Assembly (NCBI GenBank): GCA_041399205.1
Contig: JAWKTK010000021.1
Span: 122,042-186,041 of the forward strand
Length of the DNA stretch: 64,000 nt
Source of the DNA: JAGQOZ01 sp041399205
GTDB lineage: Bacteria; Planctomycetota; Planctomycetia; Pirellulales; Pirellulaceae
Direction: 5' to 3'
Positions 39,101 through 46,900 of the stretch are shown here, one piece after another (the stretch's first letter is position 1; each line of letters begins with the position of its first letter). The translations under genes and the position numbers were made by a program. Below the pieces are notes generated by a model that saw nothing but the letters and a program-made list of their open reading frames with translations, ran no database searches and was not told the DNA's origin.

Positions 39101-40838
39101 TCAGAAACAAGGTCGATCGATCAGGATTTCCGTCAAACGTAAATTCGCGGCGAAAGTACGTGGTGGTGGGAACGTTGTCCAAGGGCGAACCTAGTTGATC
39201 CGAATTGAGTGTCACGGCGACGCGATCCAACTGCCACGACGCATTGGCCACTTGCGACAAGCGAAGTTCGATCGTATCGGCTTCGGCCGTGAACCGATGT
39301 CGAATCAGCGACCAGCTGTCGTTGGCGGATGGTGTCAGAGACGAGGTTCGCACCGTTTGTTGATTGATGGCAATTTCGAATTTACCGCTGGGCTGACCGG
39401 CGGAAACGCGAACCCACAAAGAAAGGTCGTACGCTTGGCCGACCGTCAGTCCGGTCACGGTTTGTGACACCGCGGCATCGCCGTCGAATTGCAGTAAGTG
39501 CTGGCCGTGTGCATTGGCGTCCGCTAGGACAGTGGCTGGATGCAACGAGTTGTCGATGTTCCAACCGGCAATCGGCAGATCGGTTGTCGAGGTGACAGCG
39601 CCGGAAGCTTCAAAGCTCGGGTTCTGCACCACGCCAGCAGCCGGCGAAACCGCGGAAATGGAAACCGCATCCAGTAGCAAACTGTGGTCTCCTGCGCCGC
39701 CGATATTGGCGATTTGCAGCGAACCTGATTCTGCCGCAGGCGTGAATTCGACGCTCAGTTGATGAAAGGCAGCATCGTCACCCACCGCGTCAACCGCGAA
39801 GGGTTCCAGCAAATCCGTTCCTTCGAATTGCACCTGTAACTTGGGCTGGCCGGAACAGCACGCTCGAGCGTTGTACGCCAGCTGCAATTGATAAGTCTGG
39901 CCGGGAATGAAGCCGCCCAGCACTTGTGACAACGCTCCGTCACTCTGAATAAACGCCACTTGGCGCTGGTCGGCGGGTAGGCCGTTGTCCAAAAACGTAG
40001 TGCCGCCAGATCGAGATGGATTCAGGCCTGTGGTGCCGGAAACGGTCCAGCCGGTGATGCGGCCGTAGCCAACGCCGATATTGGAATTCGCTTCAAAACT
40101 GGGGTTGGCGATAGCGATGGGCGGTGGGATTTCCAGTGAATCCGTCGGAATGCCCAGGTCGCCGGCAAAGAACGTGCCTTGGCCTGTCTGCCACGTGGAA
40201 TCGTCAAAATCAATGTCGGTCCAATTAGCGGGCTGCGCATTGTCGGAAAGGTTGAATTGCCAAGTTTCGTCGCCGTACAGTAAGGTAGATCGCACGGGCG
40301 ATGGATCGAAGGGGACGAAGTTCGCTTGACCAGGAGTGCCATTGAGTCGAGCGCTATAGGTCCAATTCGCGGGATCGGACGAGGCGGATTGGGAACGAAT
40401 TTTCACCAGCGAAGGTCCCGCACCATCGGCGGCGGCTGGCCAATCGCGGCCGTCATTGTAATCCAGTTCGTCCATGACTCGCTGACTGCGGTTGAGCAAC
40501 TGAATCGTATCACCTCCGTTGCCCAGTCGACCTTCAAAGGGACCCCAGGCGCTGACGTTGAACGTGTCTTGCAGGAAGTCAGGTGACTTGGCAATCACCA
40601 AATATCCGCCGCCGGGAATAGTGGTGTTGTTGGGAAACTGGAATTCGATCCCGCCGGTCACTTGCCAGTTCGAGATATCCATATCCAGAGCCATTTGGTT
40701 GTGCAGTTCGATCCATTCCTGGTTGGGATCGTTGGACGCCGAGTGATACATGACTTCGTTGAACACGACGGTGCTGTCCAGCACATAACGCAATTCCAAG
40801 GTTTCGAACGCTTGTCCGACGGTTCGCCTCCGCCTCAT
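33144..40838 (-). CDS. Giant secreted lamin-tail and CotH-kinase protein with dockerin-like cassette
   Basis: 2,564 residues; the ATG at 40838 follows CACAGGAG by 6 bases. The N-terminus is RRRR followed by FETLELRYVLDSTVVFNEV, the LE.R..L export motif, without a PEP-CTERM at the other end. The modules are mosaic. Lamin-tail domains occur near residues 22-180, 1290-1450 and 2215-2370 (EWIELHNQM, QWLELLNRS, EFIELVNTS), with a partial one between. Galactose-binding-like and CBM-like modules include two near-identical types with VYLNGHEVWR and VYLNGQEVYR. A CotH kinase domain lies at about 1740-2130, with the FPWDVDHGF metal motif near 2027. CotH proteins are atypical kinases; spore-coat CotH phosphorylates proteins. 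Two EF-hand regions end in the cassette GDANLDGIFNSSDFV and GDWNCDGEFSTQDLV. A surface protein that both binds and phosphorylates neighbours is possible, as inference. Confidence 0.9.
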   Translation of the reverse strand: MRRRRTVGQAFETLELRYVLDSTVVFNEVMYHSASNDPNQEWIELHNQMALDMDISNWQVTGGIEFQFPNNTTIPGGGYLVIAKSPDFLQDTFNVSAWGPFEGRLGNGGDTIQLLNRSQRVMDELDYNDGRDWPAAADGAGPSLVKIRSQSASSDPANWTYSARLNGTPGQANFVPFDPSPVRSTLLYGDETWQFNLSDNAQPANWTDIDFDDSTWQTGQGTFFAGDLGIPTDSLEIPPPIAIANPSFEANSNIGVGYGRITGWTVSGTTGLNPSRSGGTTFLDNGLPADQRQVAFIQSDGALSQVLGGFIPGQTYQLQLAYNARACCSGQPKLQVQFEGTDLLEPFAVDAVGDDAAFHQLSVEFTPAAESGSLQIANIGGAGDHSLLLDAVSISAVSPAAGVVQNPSFEASGAVTSTTDLPIAGWNIDNSLHPATVLADANAHGQHLLQFDGDAAVSQTVTGLTVGQAYDLSLWVRVSAGQPSGKFEIAINQQTVRTSSLTPSANDSWSLIRHRFTAEADTIELRLSQVANASWQLDRVAVTLNSDQLGSPLDNVPTTTYFRREFTFDGNPDRSTLFLSGTVDDGAIVYLNGHEVWRTNMPDGPVTHQTLASSATVGDQIFLPEVALPRDVLRTGQNVLAVELHQASANDTDLAFLTQLHVEELPTDPNGHFAPILINEIAAAGDEVKVELANGGSSSIDLAGHQLVVGDQRIDLAGTLPINGYVTVERPLTLDNNALVYVVESAASPEVPSVTDAVRVSRSAQARWPNVTGSFHNATQPSFGQANDITLNDAIVINEIHYHDQPTFEVGDLVEDHLLLPFHSTWNYSDNNVAPAANWTNLNFNDADWPEGNAILYAGQVNIDFSGDLPDGVGTSTIAIANASFEEGPIAEWPGYGSIESWSNGGSSGLNDVTGPFLNDGTVPDGERVAFLQGATNMTQSLTGFVPGKRYTLQYYENERGLTDTDARVFASMGTNSIVSEHDVVRTDRFVHVISQPFTAATATASLRIGNVRNVGDAAEDNTALLDNVRMTRAVPLVANGNAELFSLAEGAAVNSPAGAGWTFLGQTGISRRQSAIQGNTFAPEGNQLLYLQGSSAISQRISGFESGVTYSFSWSERLSDASTTANDLEIVLDAGLATEKIISAKRLVSDKTFRTRSSQLFMADKSSYSVTLRTQNPNGNANATVLLDDLYFNFISEPLTLGDELAVGAATNYFRQTFPFSGNPENTSLFMNLLADDGAVVYLNGQEVYRQNLADGPLSHGQNALQNDAASRFTGVVSLPAEALRQGDNVLAVALHQAVGSEDVAFGATLFATETTPGSAYQESDTQWLELLNRSDATVDLSGWALNEGIEFQFAPETQLAPGEFLVVAKHPVQLQQQFPAARIVGPFGGQLSNSGERLVLSDALGNPADEVHYYDGGRWPEAADGGGSSLELINPWADNRLPENWRSSDESGRSQWQTYAYRAIADEPDGLAAPNYFHELIIGLLDEGQVLIDDIRVIEDPDGQAIDRLQNGSFQADAIGTAPNTWRIIGTHSGLVIADPDDGANHVLQLTATGATEHMHNHAETTFADRARIAEGQSYEISFRARWVSGSPQLNSRLYFGKAAATTILTTPNLTGTPGQVNSVYVENAGPNLQNLRHSPAVPSPEDAVTVTVAADDLHDVADVTLHYSVQGRAFRQVAMERNRDGQFSAIIPAQSADSVVQFFVSAHDSLGATSMLPLAGEDARSLYRVASSAIPNRTVHSLRLIMTPADVNLLHTNSNVMSNGRLGATVIYNDEEVFYDVGVRLRASGYGRGGPLAGFNIEFDADHLFRGVHGSIAVDRGVVISNGNGGGIRGESGASPHELLIYQIANHAGGIAGMYDDVVYIDAPRSGNTGLALLKMARYSDVFLDSQFDNGSDGSLFKFELIYHATTTTNGNPESLKRSPNAVIGIDISDLGTNKEAYRFNYVLKNNRAKDDFSSIMRLGQAFSLGRSELAEVVEDVIDVDQWMRYFAMTSLVGTADTYNMGLSHNIDLYVRPEDGKVLAFPWDVDHGFYYGPTSSLTGRGGSNFTKIMQLPQYRRLLYKHLLDLVQTTYNTDYLTPWAEHYSQVTQKVSSSFFVNYIDQRSTFVQSELNRLAPQVEFAISTNNGQPLTVDANQLRLQGEGWIDVHQIRLANSGETLPVVWLDDKQWQIDLSLVEGVNAIALEALDYQGNVVGTDTISVTSTVATPLLQQFLRISELMYNPADPTVAELAVDSNWNNEDFEFIELVNTSGSQPLDLSGVRLVDGPSEPFVFAAGTTLLPGNYLVLTSNPSAFAARYGMQIPVAGQYAGNLRNSGESIRLEDAQGNVVLQFEYSDQANWPTAADGDGYSLEIIDPANTAANEWSDAAKWQASAVLGGTPGRAATGLPGDLNGDGQQTAEDIDTFCRTNDLAFDFDGSGALDFGDLQILVQQYFQTSFGDANLDGIFNSSDFVSVFVAGQYEDAIADNSTWSTGDWNCDGEFSTQDLVVAFQFGSFVAAAETADSSASPVDAVFALRTSQVPHWQSTQKAAANQEQVGDGQILRVKRLDEQAIDSLFQA

Positions 40839-40883
40839 CGTTTGCTCCTGTGATTCGTTCGTTTGAATTTACCGAACATGAAA

Positions 40884-40920
40884 ATAGCTCAGAGCGTGCG
40901 AAAAACCCGCTCTGAGCTAT
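40884..40920 (-). terminator. Terminator-like hairpin after the small PEP-CTERM gene
   Basis: A perfect 13-bp stem, ATAGCTCAGAGCG paired with CGCTCTGAGCTAT, with an 11-base loop. It stands 48 bases past the minus-strand stop at 40969 and before the next minus-strand start at 40838. The T run after it on the minus strand is only TTT, so termination may be partial, or the hairpin may protect the mRNA 3' end. Confidence 0.7.
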
Positions 40921-40968
40921 CCGTTTAGGATTTCCATTCCCACCAGTAAACTTGCCTGGGAATCGAAG

Positions 40969-41631
40969 TTACTTGCGTCGTCGCAGGCTGCCAGCCAAGC
41001 CAGCTAGGCCCATCAGCAGCAGTGCGCAACTACTTGGTTCCGGCACGATGGCAATGTTGTCAACGATCAGCGTGGAATCACCTCCGGCCAGTGGAGCGGT
41101 GGCGAATGCCAGGGTCATCGTTTCTGCAGTCGCGGTGAAAGGCACGTCGGCGTGGTACCAGGGATTCGCATCACCAACGGAAGCAATGCCGCCTCCTTCA
41201 AACAGGTCGCTGGAACTGGCAATCACATTGCCATCGAAGCTGACCGTGGCCGTGGGGACATCACCGCAGCAGTTACGCGAATTAAAATCAAAGCTCAGCA
41301 AGTAATCTGCGCCAACGGTAAAACCGCTGATGGCTTGGGACATGGACGCCGTGCCTTGCAAGAATGCGACGGTAGAAGCATTATCGCCGTTATCACGGAA
41401 GGGTGCTGGTGTATCATGAGCGGCCGCAATCGGGTTCAAGCCTTGTCCGCCTTCCACAGCTGTCCAGCCAGGAATATTCGCGGGATTGTCGGTGCCGATG
41501 TAGCCGGGCCAAACATTGAAGTTGTTTTCGCCTTCAAAATCACCGTTGACAACCATCGGTTCGGCCGCAGCATGGCCGACTAAAAGAAACGAGCACAATA
41601 GAACCGTGCTCCAAATTCGCACCACCATCAT
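40969..41631 (-). CDS. Small PEP-CTERM protein with a CBM-like domain
   Basis: 220 residues from the ATG at 41631, 5 bases after AGGAG; the very next codon is also ATG (41628). The signal peptide is MMVVRIWSTVLLCSFLLVGH plus AAAEP. The single domain runs from VVNGDFEGENN to LIVDNIAIV and resembles the NGDFE/CenC-like carbohydrate-binding fold, with the pair NCCGD in the middle and GWTAV near the start. The same module, including a CC pair (ARACCSGQ), occurs near residues 240-400 of the giant lamin-tail protein directly downstream. The tail VPEPSSCALLLMGLAGLAGS and LRRRK is a PEP-CTERM signal. No enzyme motif; sugar binding is inferred from the fold. Confidence 0.87.
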   Translation of the reverse strand: MMVVRIWSTVLLCSFLLVGHAAAEPMVVNGDFEGENNFNVWPGYIGTDNPANIPGWTAVEGGQGLNPIAAAHDTPAPFRDNGDNASTVAFLQGTASMSQAISGFTVGADYLLSFDFNSRNCCGDVPTATVSFDGNVIASSSDLFEGGGIASVGDANPWYHADVPFTATAETMTLAFATAPLAGGDSTLIVDNIAIVPEPSSCALLLMGLAGLAGSLRRRK

Positions 41632-41790
41632 TAGGTCTCCTGTTGTTGATCTCTGGATTAGATCTACCTCGTCAAGAAAAAGAGTTTTTTCGAATTCAAA
41701 TCGAAACGTAAGCTGACATCTTATCGCACCATTTCGGCAACTCAAGCAAGTTCGACCCGCATGTTCCAAAAAATGAACACATGCCACCGA

Positions 41791-43497
41791 CTAGCCGCTT
41801 CGGCCGAATTTGGTTGACTCACGATGACAGGATGAAATCGAGCATTTGCAATTCAAGCGTCGGCCAGTCGCCAGGGCGGCCAGCAGCAAAACGAACAACG
41901 AAGCAGTAGGTTCTGGCACAGCAAGCAGTTTGCCAGCCGCTTCATACTGACCTGATTGAAAGGCGTAGGTCAGATCGGTAGAAGTAAACTCGCCGTCTCC
42001 GTTCCAATCACCCGCAGCCCAGCCGCTGTTTCTAAGCAGAGCGTCTTCATACTGACCATATTCAAATACGCGAACTAGGTCCGAACTGTCAAATTGACCG
42101 TCCAGGTTTGCATCGCCAAACGTGGTTCCCACGATTTGCTGGACCCAGAACTGGCGATCGGTCTGATCGACATATCCGCTTAGGTCCATGTCAAATACCG
42201 GGAGCGAGCCATTTGCCAAGATGTGAGATGTCAGTGAATCGATGTCTTCAATGGTGACTTGATCGTCTCCATTTACATCGCCCAACGTGATTTCCACGAA
42301 CTTGCCAACCAAATCCAGATTCCGGTTCGTTACGTTGTATCCGTTGATCCAGATTCGATCAAAGGCATCGACAAAACCATACGCATTGGCGCCCGTTCCG
42401 GTTGTGCTGCGAGTGAGAAATCTGGCAAGTTCGGAGTAGTCGTTTCGGTCGTCGTTGATTTGGTAGATATGAACAAACTCGTCCATTCCACGTTCCAACT
42501 GACCGTTAAAGTGAATGGATGCGTTGAACACTAACAAATCATCGTCGGCCGTGTGCAAGATCCGCCAGGGGCCGCCCACCATGCCCGGCAAACCAACTCG
42601 GGAAACTTCTCCGGTCACTCGATGCGCCCGGTAAATGCTTTGTCGTTCGTCAAATCCAGCGTCTTCGCCCCAGTAGACATAGTCACCATCGATTTCCATA
42701 TCGACAGAGCGAGTTCGCTGACTGCGGATGACTCCATCCACTCCCAAGAAATACTGTGGTTCCAACGTGGTTCGGTAAAGGTCGTTCAGACCCCAACGTT
42801 GTGCCCAAAGATCCGGGTTTTGGATAAGTCCGTTTTCGCCAAACAAGTCGTCGCAAACCATGATGCTGGCCTGTCGATCTGCGTCACCCGACATCAAATA
42901 GAGCTTGCCATATTCCTGGTCGTAGAAGCCGCCGTGGAAATGGCGAATGGAACCTTGAAATGGCTGGAGTATCTGACGCCAGTCTTGTCCTCGGTTGTCG
43001 CTATAGAAAATACGAGCATTATCGCTGTACTCGAAGTACAACATTCGTCCTTCGCCCAGATCGGCCAATGTACGACGTAATCCAGCTGAATACGGCACGC
43101 CTTTGTTCTCTGACACGATCGACAACACAGTGGTGAAATCCTGAAATCCATCGGGCGAATAAACGATTTCTGACTTGGTATTGGCGCCGGATCCGCTGGG
43201 GCCCATTAAAAATACGCCGTAGTCTGTGTAGGCACTCACCAGCGGTCGGTTGGGGCCCGGCATCCGTCCGCCGTCTAGAAAGGTGTTACCGTCAAACGCC
43301 CAGGTTTTGCCGTCCAGAAAATCAACGCCCCAAAGCATTCCGTTCCACATTTCCTGCGCACCGTGGCGAACTTGGTTCAGAATCGGATCTGGTTGCCAAC
43401 GTATGACCTTTTCGGCCCTTGAAACGTCGTTGCCCAACGCAACCAAGATGCATGAAAACGCGAAAAGTCGACCCCAACAAGATTTCCAACAACACAT
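41791..43497 (-). CDS. Secreted Asp-box (BNR/sialidase-like propeller) protein with dockerin-like cassette and PEP-CTERM tail
   Basis: 568 residues from the ATG at 43497 (MCCWKSCWGRLFAFSCILVA, a signal peptide; GGGGA upstream at 9 bases). Residues about 30-420 look like a beta-propeller: YSPDGFQDFTTVLS and FYSDNRGQDW fit the Asp-box pattern S-x-D-x-G-x-x-W, and repeats with FVFNASIHFNGQ-like blades follow. I see no catalytic set that would prove sialidase activity. An EF-hand unit (GDVNGDDQVTIEDIDSL) precedes the shared cassette GDANLDGQFDSSDLV and GDWNGDGEFTSTDLT. The PEP-CTERM part, VPEPTASLFVLLLAALATGR, is followed by an unusually long tail of about 22 residues that is rich in Cys and basic residues. 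It is the first gene of a minus-strand run. Confidence 0.85.
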   Translation of the reverse strand: MCCWKSCWGRLFAFSCILVALGNDVSRAEKVIRWQPDPILNQVRHGAQEMWNGMLWGVDFLDGKTWAFDGNTFLDGGRMPGPNRPLVSAYTDYGVFLMGPSGSGANTKSEIVYSPDGFQDFTTVLSIVSENKGVPYSAGLRRTLADLGEGRMLYFEYSDNARIFYSDNRGQDWRQILQPFQGSIRHFHGGFYDQEYGKLYLMSGDADRQASIMVCDDLFGENGLIQNPDLWAQRWGLNDLYRTTLEPQYFLGVDGVIRSQRTRSVDMEIDGDYVYWGEDAGFDERQSIYRAHRVTGEVSRVGLPGMVGGPWRILHTADDDLLVFNASIHFNGQLERGMDEFVHIYQINDDRNDYSELARFLTRSTTGTGANAYGFVDAFDRIWINGYNVTNRNLDLVGKFVEITLGDVNGDDQVTIEDIDSLTSHILANGSLPVFDMDLSGYVDQTDRQFWVQQIVGTTFGDANLDGQFDSSDLVRVFEYGQYEDALLRNSGWAAGDWNGDGEFTSTDLTYAFQSGQYEAAGKLLAVPEPTASLFVLLLAALATGRRLNCKCSISSCHRESTKFGRSG

Positions 43498-43911
43498 CGC
43501 GAAGTTCCCCTGCCGATGCAGTACTATTTGATGTAAGAATGTACTTCGAGCGAAGTATATTCGGGCCCAATAGGTAAGTCGAGCAATTTGCAGAATTGAT
43601 ACGCATAAATTCTTGTTAGCGTTTTTCCACGGTTCGCCAACCACGTTTCCCGCGACTCATTCAATAGCATTATTTCGAGCGCGTCTTATACCGCTATGGC
43701 AAGTCCAGCGCGTGCTGCGAGTCAAGCGAGATAGTCACTGGCGCAAACGTTAGCGTGCATTGCGCCGTGCTAACTCTGTGGCACGTTGCTTCTCATTCTG
43801 AACATCGCCGCGTTTCATAGGTTCCGGGGTTGACTGAATAGTCGAGAAGCCAGCGGAGGCGTGGTATGTTGGTAACGCAATTGACTTCGTTCCAGTTGTT
43901 TGGAGATACCT
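43498..43911. other. Divergent intergenic region
   Basis: 414 bases between the Asp-box gene (leftward) and the amidohydrolase gene (rightward). Promoters for both should lie here. No gene, repeat or strong hairpin was found. The rightward gene has GGAG at about 43902, 7 bases before its ATG. Confidence 0.5.
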
Positions 43912-46900
43912 ATGAAAAACCGGACTACAGCAATTTCGTTGCTGTTCGTTGTGACCTTGGTCTGCCGACAGGCTGTAAACGCAGCACCGCCGACAACCGT
44001 GCACACCGAAGGATTACGTCAGTACTCAGCGACAGTTCATTTGCTGCAGAACGCTCGGATTGTTGTCAATTCTGAACGAACCATCGACAACGCGGACGTT
44101 CTTATCCGAGATGGTGTGATACAACGAATCGGTCCGAATCTGGAGCCACCCACCGACGCGCGCATCTGGAACCTAGCGGGCAAGACGATTTACCCCGGTT
44201 TTATTGACGCGTACAGCGAATGGAATTCGTCCGACGCGAAGGTCGGCGATGCTGGTTATTGGAATGGCAAAATTCGACCAGAAGTCCGAATTAGCCAGCA
44301 TGTCGCTTCGAAGGATCTGGGCGGTAATGCGTATCGCCAAGCTGGATTTACTGCTCGTCTAATCGCGCCCAACGACGGGATTGTCAAAGGTGTCAGCGCG
44401 TTGGTCAGTACATCCGACGCTTCGTTGGCGGACGCGTTGATCCGAGACGATGTGGCATTGCATGTGGAATTAACACTCAGCGGGCGTCGAGACCGAAATC
44501 AATATCCGAATTCACCCATGGGCGCCGTCGCGGTCGCTCGGCAAGCGTTTTACGACGCTCAGTGGTACGCGGATGCTTGGCAGACATTTCGAACAAATTC
44601 GGGCGTCGCCAAGCCCGAAACGAATATGGCGTTGGAAGCGATGCAACCGTTTTTGTCTGGCGAAAAGCCCGTGTTTTTTGTCTGCCGAGACGAACAGTTT
44701 GCGATTCGTGCTGATCAGTTTGCCAAGGAATTCAATCTGCAGGCCGTGTTGGTTGGTTCGGGGCACGAATATCGTCGTTCTGGTCTGATCCGAGACACCG
44801 GGCGGTCGCTGATTCTTCCCGTCCATTTTCCTCAGCCACCCAACGTGGGCACGCCCGAAGCGGACCGGTTTGTGTCATTGGAAGCGTTGCTCCATTGGGA
44901 TTGGGCGCCGTCGAATCTGGCGACAATGCATGCGGCCGGAGCGCCGCTGGTGATCACCGGTCACGGTTTGGAAAATCCCAACAAGATTTGGGAGGCCCTA
45001 CGCCAAGCGGTGCGGCGAGGCCTGCCTGCCCGGGAAGCGTTGGCAGCGCTGACTTCGGGGCCAGCCAAATTGTTCGGCGTAGAAGATCAATTGGGTTCGC
45101 TGGAGTCCGGCAAATTGGCGCACGTGGTGGTGACCGACGGCGATTTGTTCGCCGCCAAGACCAAGATTGTTGAGACTTGGGTCGATGGTGTTCGATATGA
45201 AGTGGACGCGGACGAACCATTTCTTTGGAAAGGCGAATGGGATCCCGTGGCAGGCGGCAAGCGCTGGCAAGATTGGACGATTCAGATTGCCGGTGACGCC
45301 AAAAAGCCCAAGGTTTCGTGGGTAAAACCGGACGAAAATGGCGATGAAGATGATTCGCCGGAAGCTGATTCGGTCGAAGCACTCGATAATGATGACGACG
45401 CCAGCACGGATCACGATGTCCAGAAAACGCCGAAGCAGCTTCGCATCGAATGGCAACATGTGACGCTGCAAGACGGATTTCTAACCGGAACAATAGATGC
45501 CGCCAAATTGGATGAATCCGCGAAGGGTGTTATGCGGATGTCCGCCGTTTTATTGCCTGACGCTGAAAAAACGGAATTGGCAATCACGGTCGTTGCGCCC
45601 AACGGCCAAGTAACTCAGTTGAATGCCAAACGCGTGATCGATCCTGCCGCCGACACATCGGACAGCGAAGATGCAGACGGCGAAGATGCAGACGGCGAAG
45701 ATGCAGACGGCGAAAAGACGGCTAGCGAGCAAGACCAACCCAGCTATCCGCTGGTCTATCCGTTAGGCGCATTTGGCGTGGAACGTGTGGCCGAACCGGC
45801 GACGATGCTCGCCTTCACCCACGCTACCATTTGGACCTGCGAAGAAGCCGGCGTGTTAGAAAATGCCACGCTGTTGATTGATCGAGGCAAGATTGTTGCG
45901 GTGGGGACCAGCGTGGAAATTCCAGCGGATGCCCAGGTAATCGATTGCCAGGGCAGGCACCTTACGCCTGGAATAATTGACTGCCATTCCCACATGGCGA
46001 CCGACGGTGGTGTTAATGAAAGTGGCCAAGCCATCACGGCCGAAGTTCGCATTGGGGATTTCTTGGACGCCAATGATATTTCGATCTATCGGCAATTGGC
46101 GGGCGGAGTCACTGCGGCGAATATTCTGCATGGTTCGGCCAATCCGATCGGCGGCCAGAACCAAGTGATTAAACTTCGCTGGGGTAAGTCGTTTGATGAA
46201 TTGCGGTTTGTGGAAGCGCCGCCGGGGATCAAGTTCGCGCTAGGCGAAAACGTCAAGCAAAGTAATTGGGGTGACGATTATCGAAGCCGCTATCCGCAGA
46301 CTCGGATGGGCGTCGAACAGATTATGCGAGACGAATTCTTGGCCGCTCGGCAATACCGAGATCGTTGGGCCGAATGGAACGCTCGCCGCAACGGCTTGCC
46401 ACCTCGGCGCAATCTAGAACTGGACGCCATTGTTGAAATTTTAGAGCAAAAGCGTTGGGTTCACTGCCACAGTTATCGTCAAGATGAAATCTTGGCGCTG
46501 CTGCGTACCTTGGAATCGTTTGGCGTTCAGATTGGCACGCTGCAGCATATCTTGGAAGGTTATAAGGTTGCTGAAGTGATGAAACAGCACGGAGCTATGG
46601 GGTCGTCGTTTTCCGATTGGTGGGCTTACAAGTTTGAAGTCTACGACGCGATTCCGTACAACGGCGCTTTGATGCATCGCCAAGGCGTGGTGGTATCGTT
46701 CAATTCGGATGATCAAGAGTTGGCTCGGCATCTAAACCAAGAAGCAGCCAAGGCAGTGAAATATGGTGGCGTTGCGCCGGAAGAAGCATTGAAATTTGTC
46801 ACGTTGAATCCAGCCAAACAGCTGCGAATTGATCAGCACGTTGGTTCGCTGGCGCCAGGAAAGCACGCCGACTTTGTAATTTGGACGGGTGATCCTCTGT

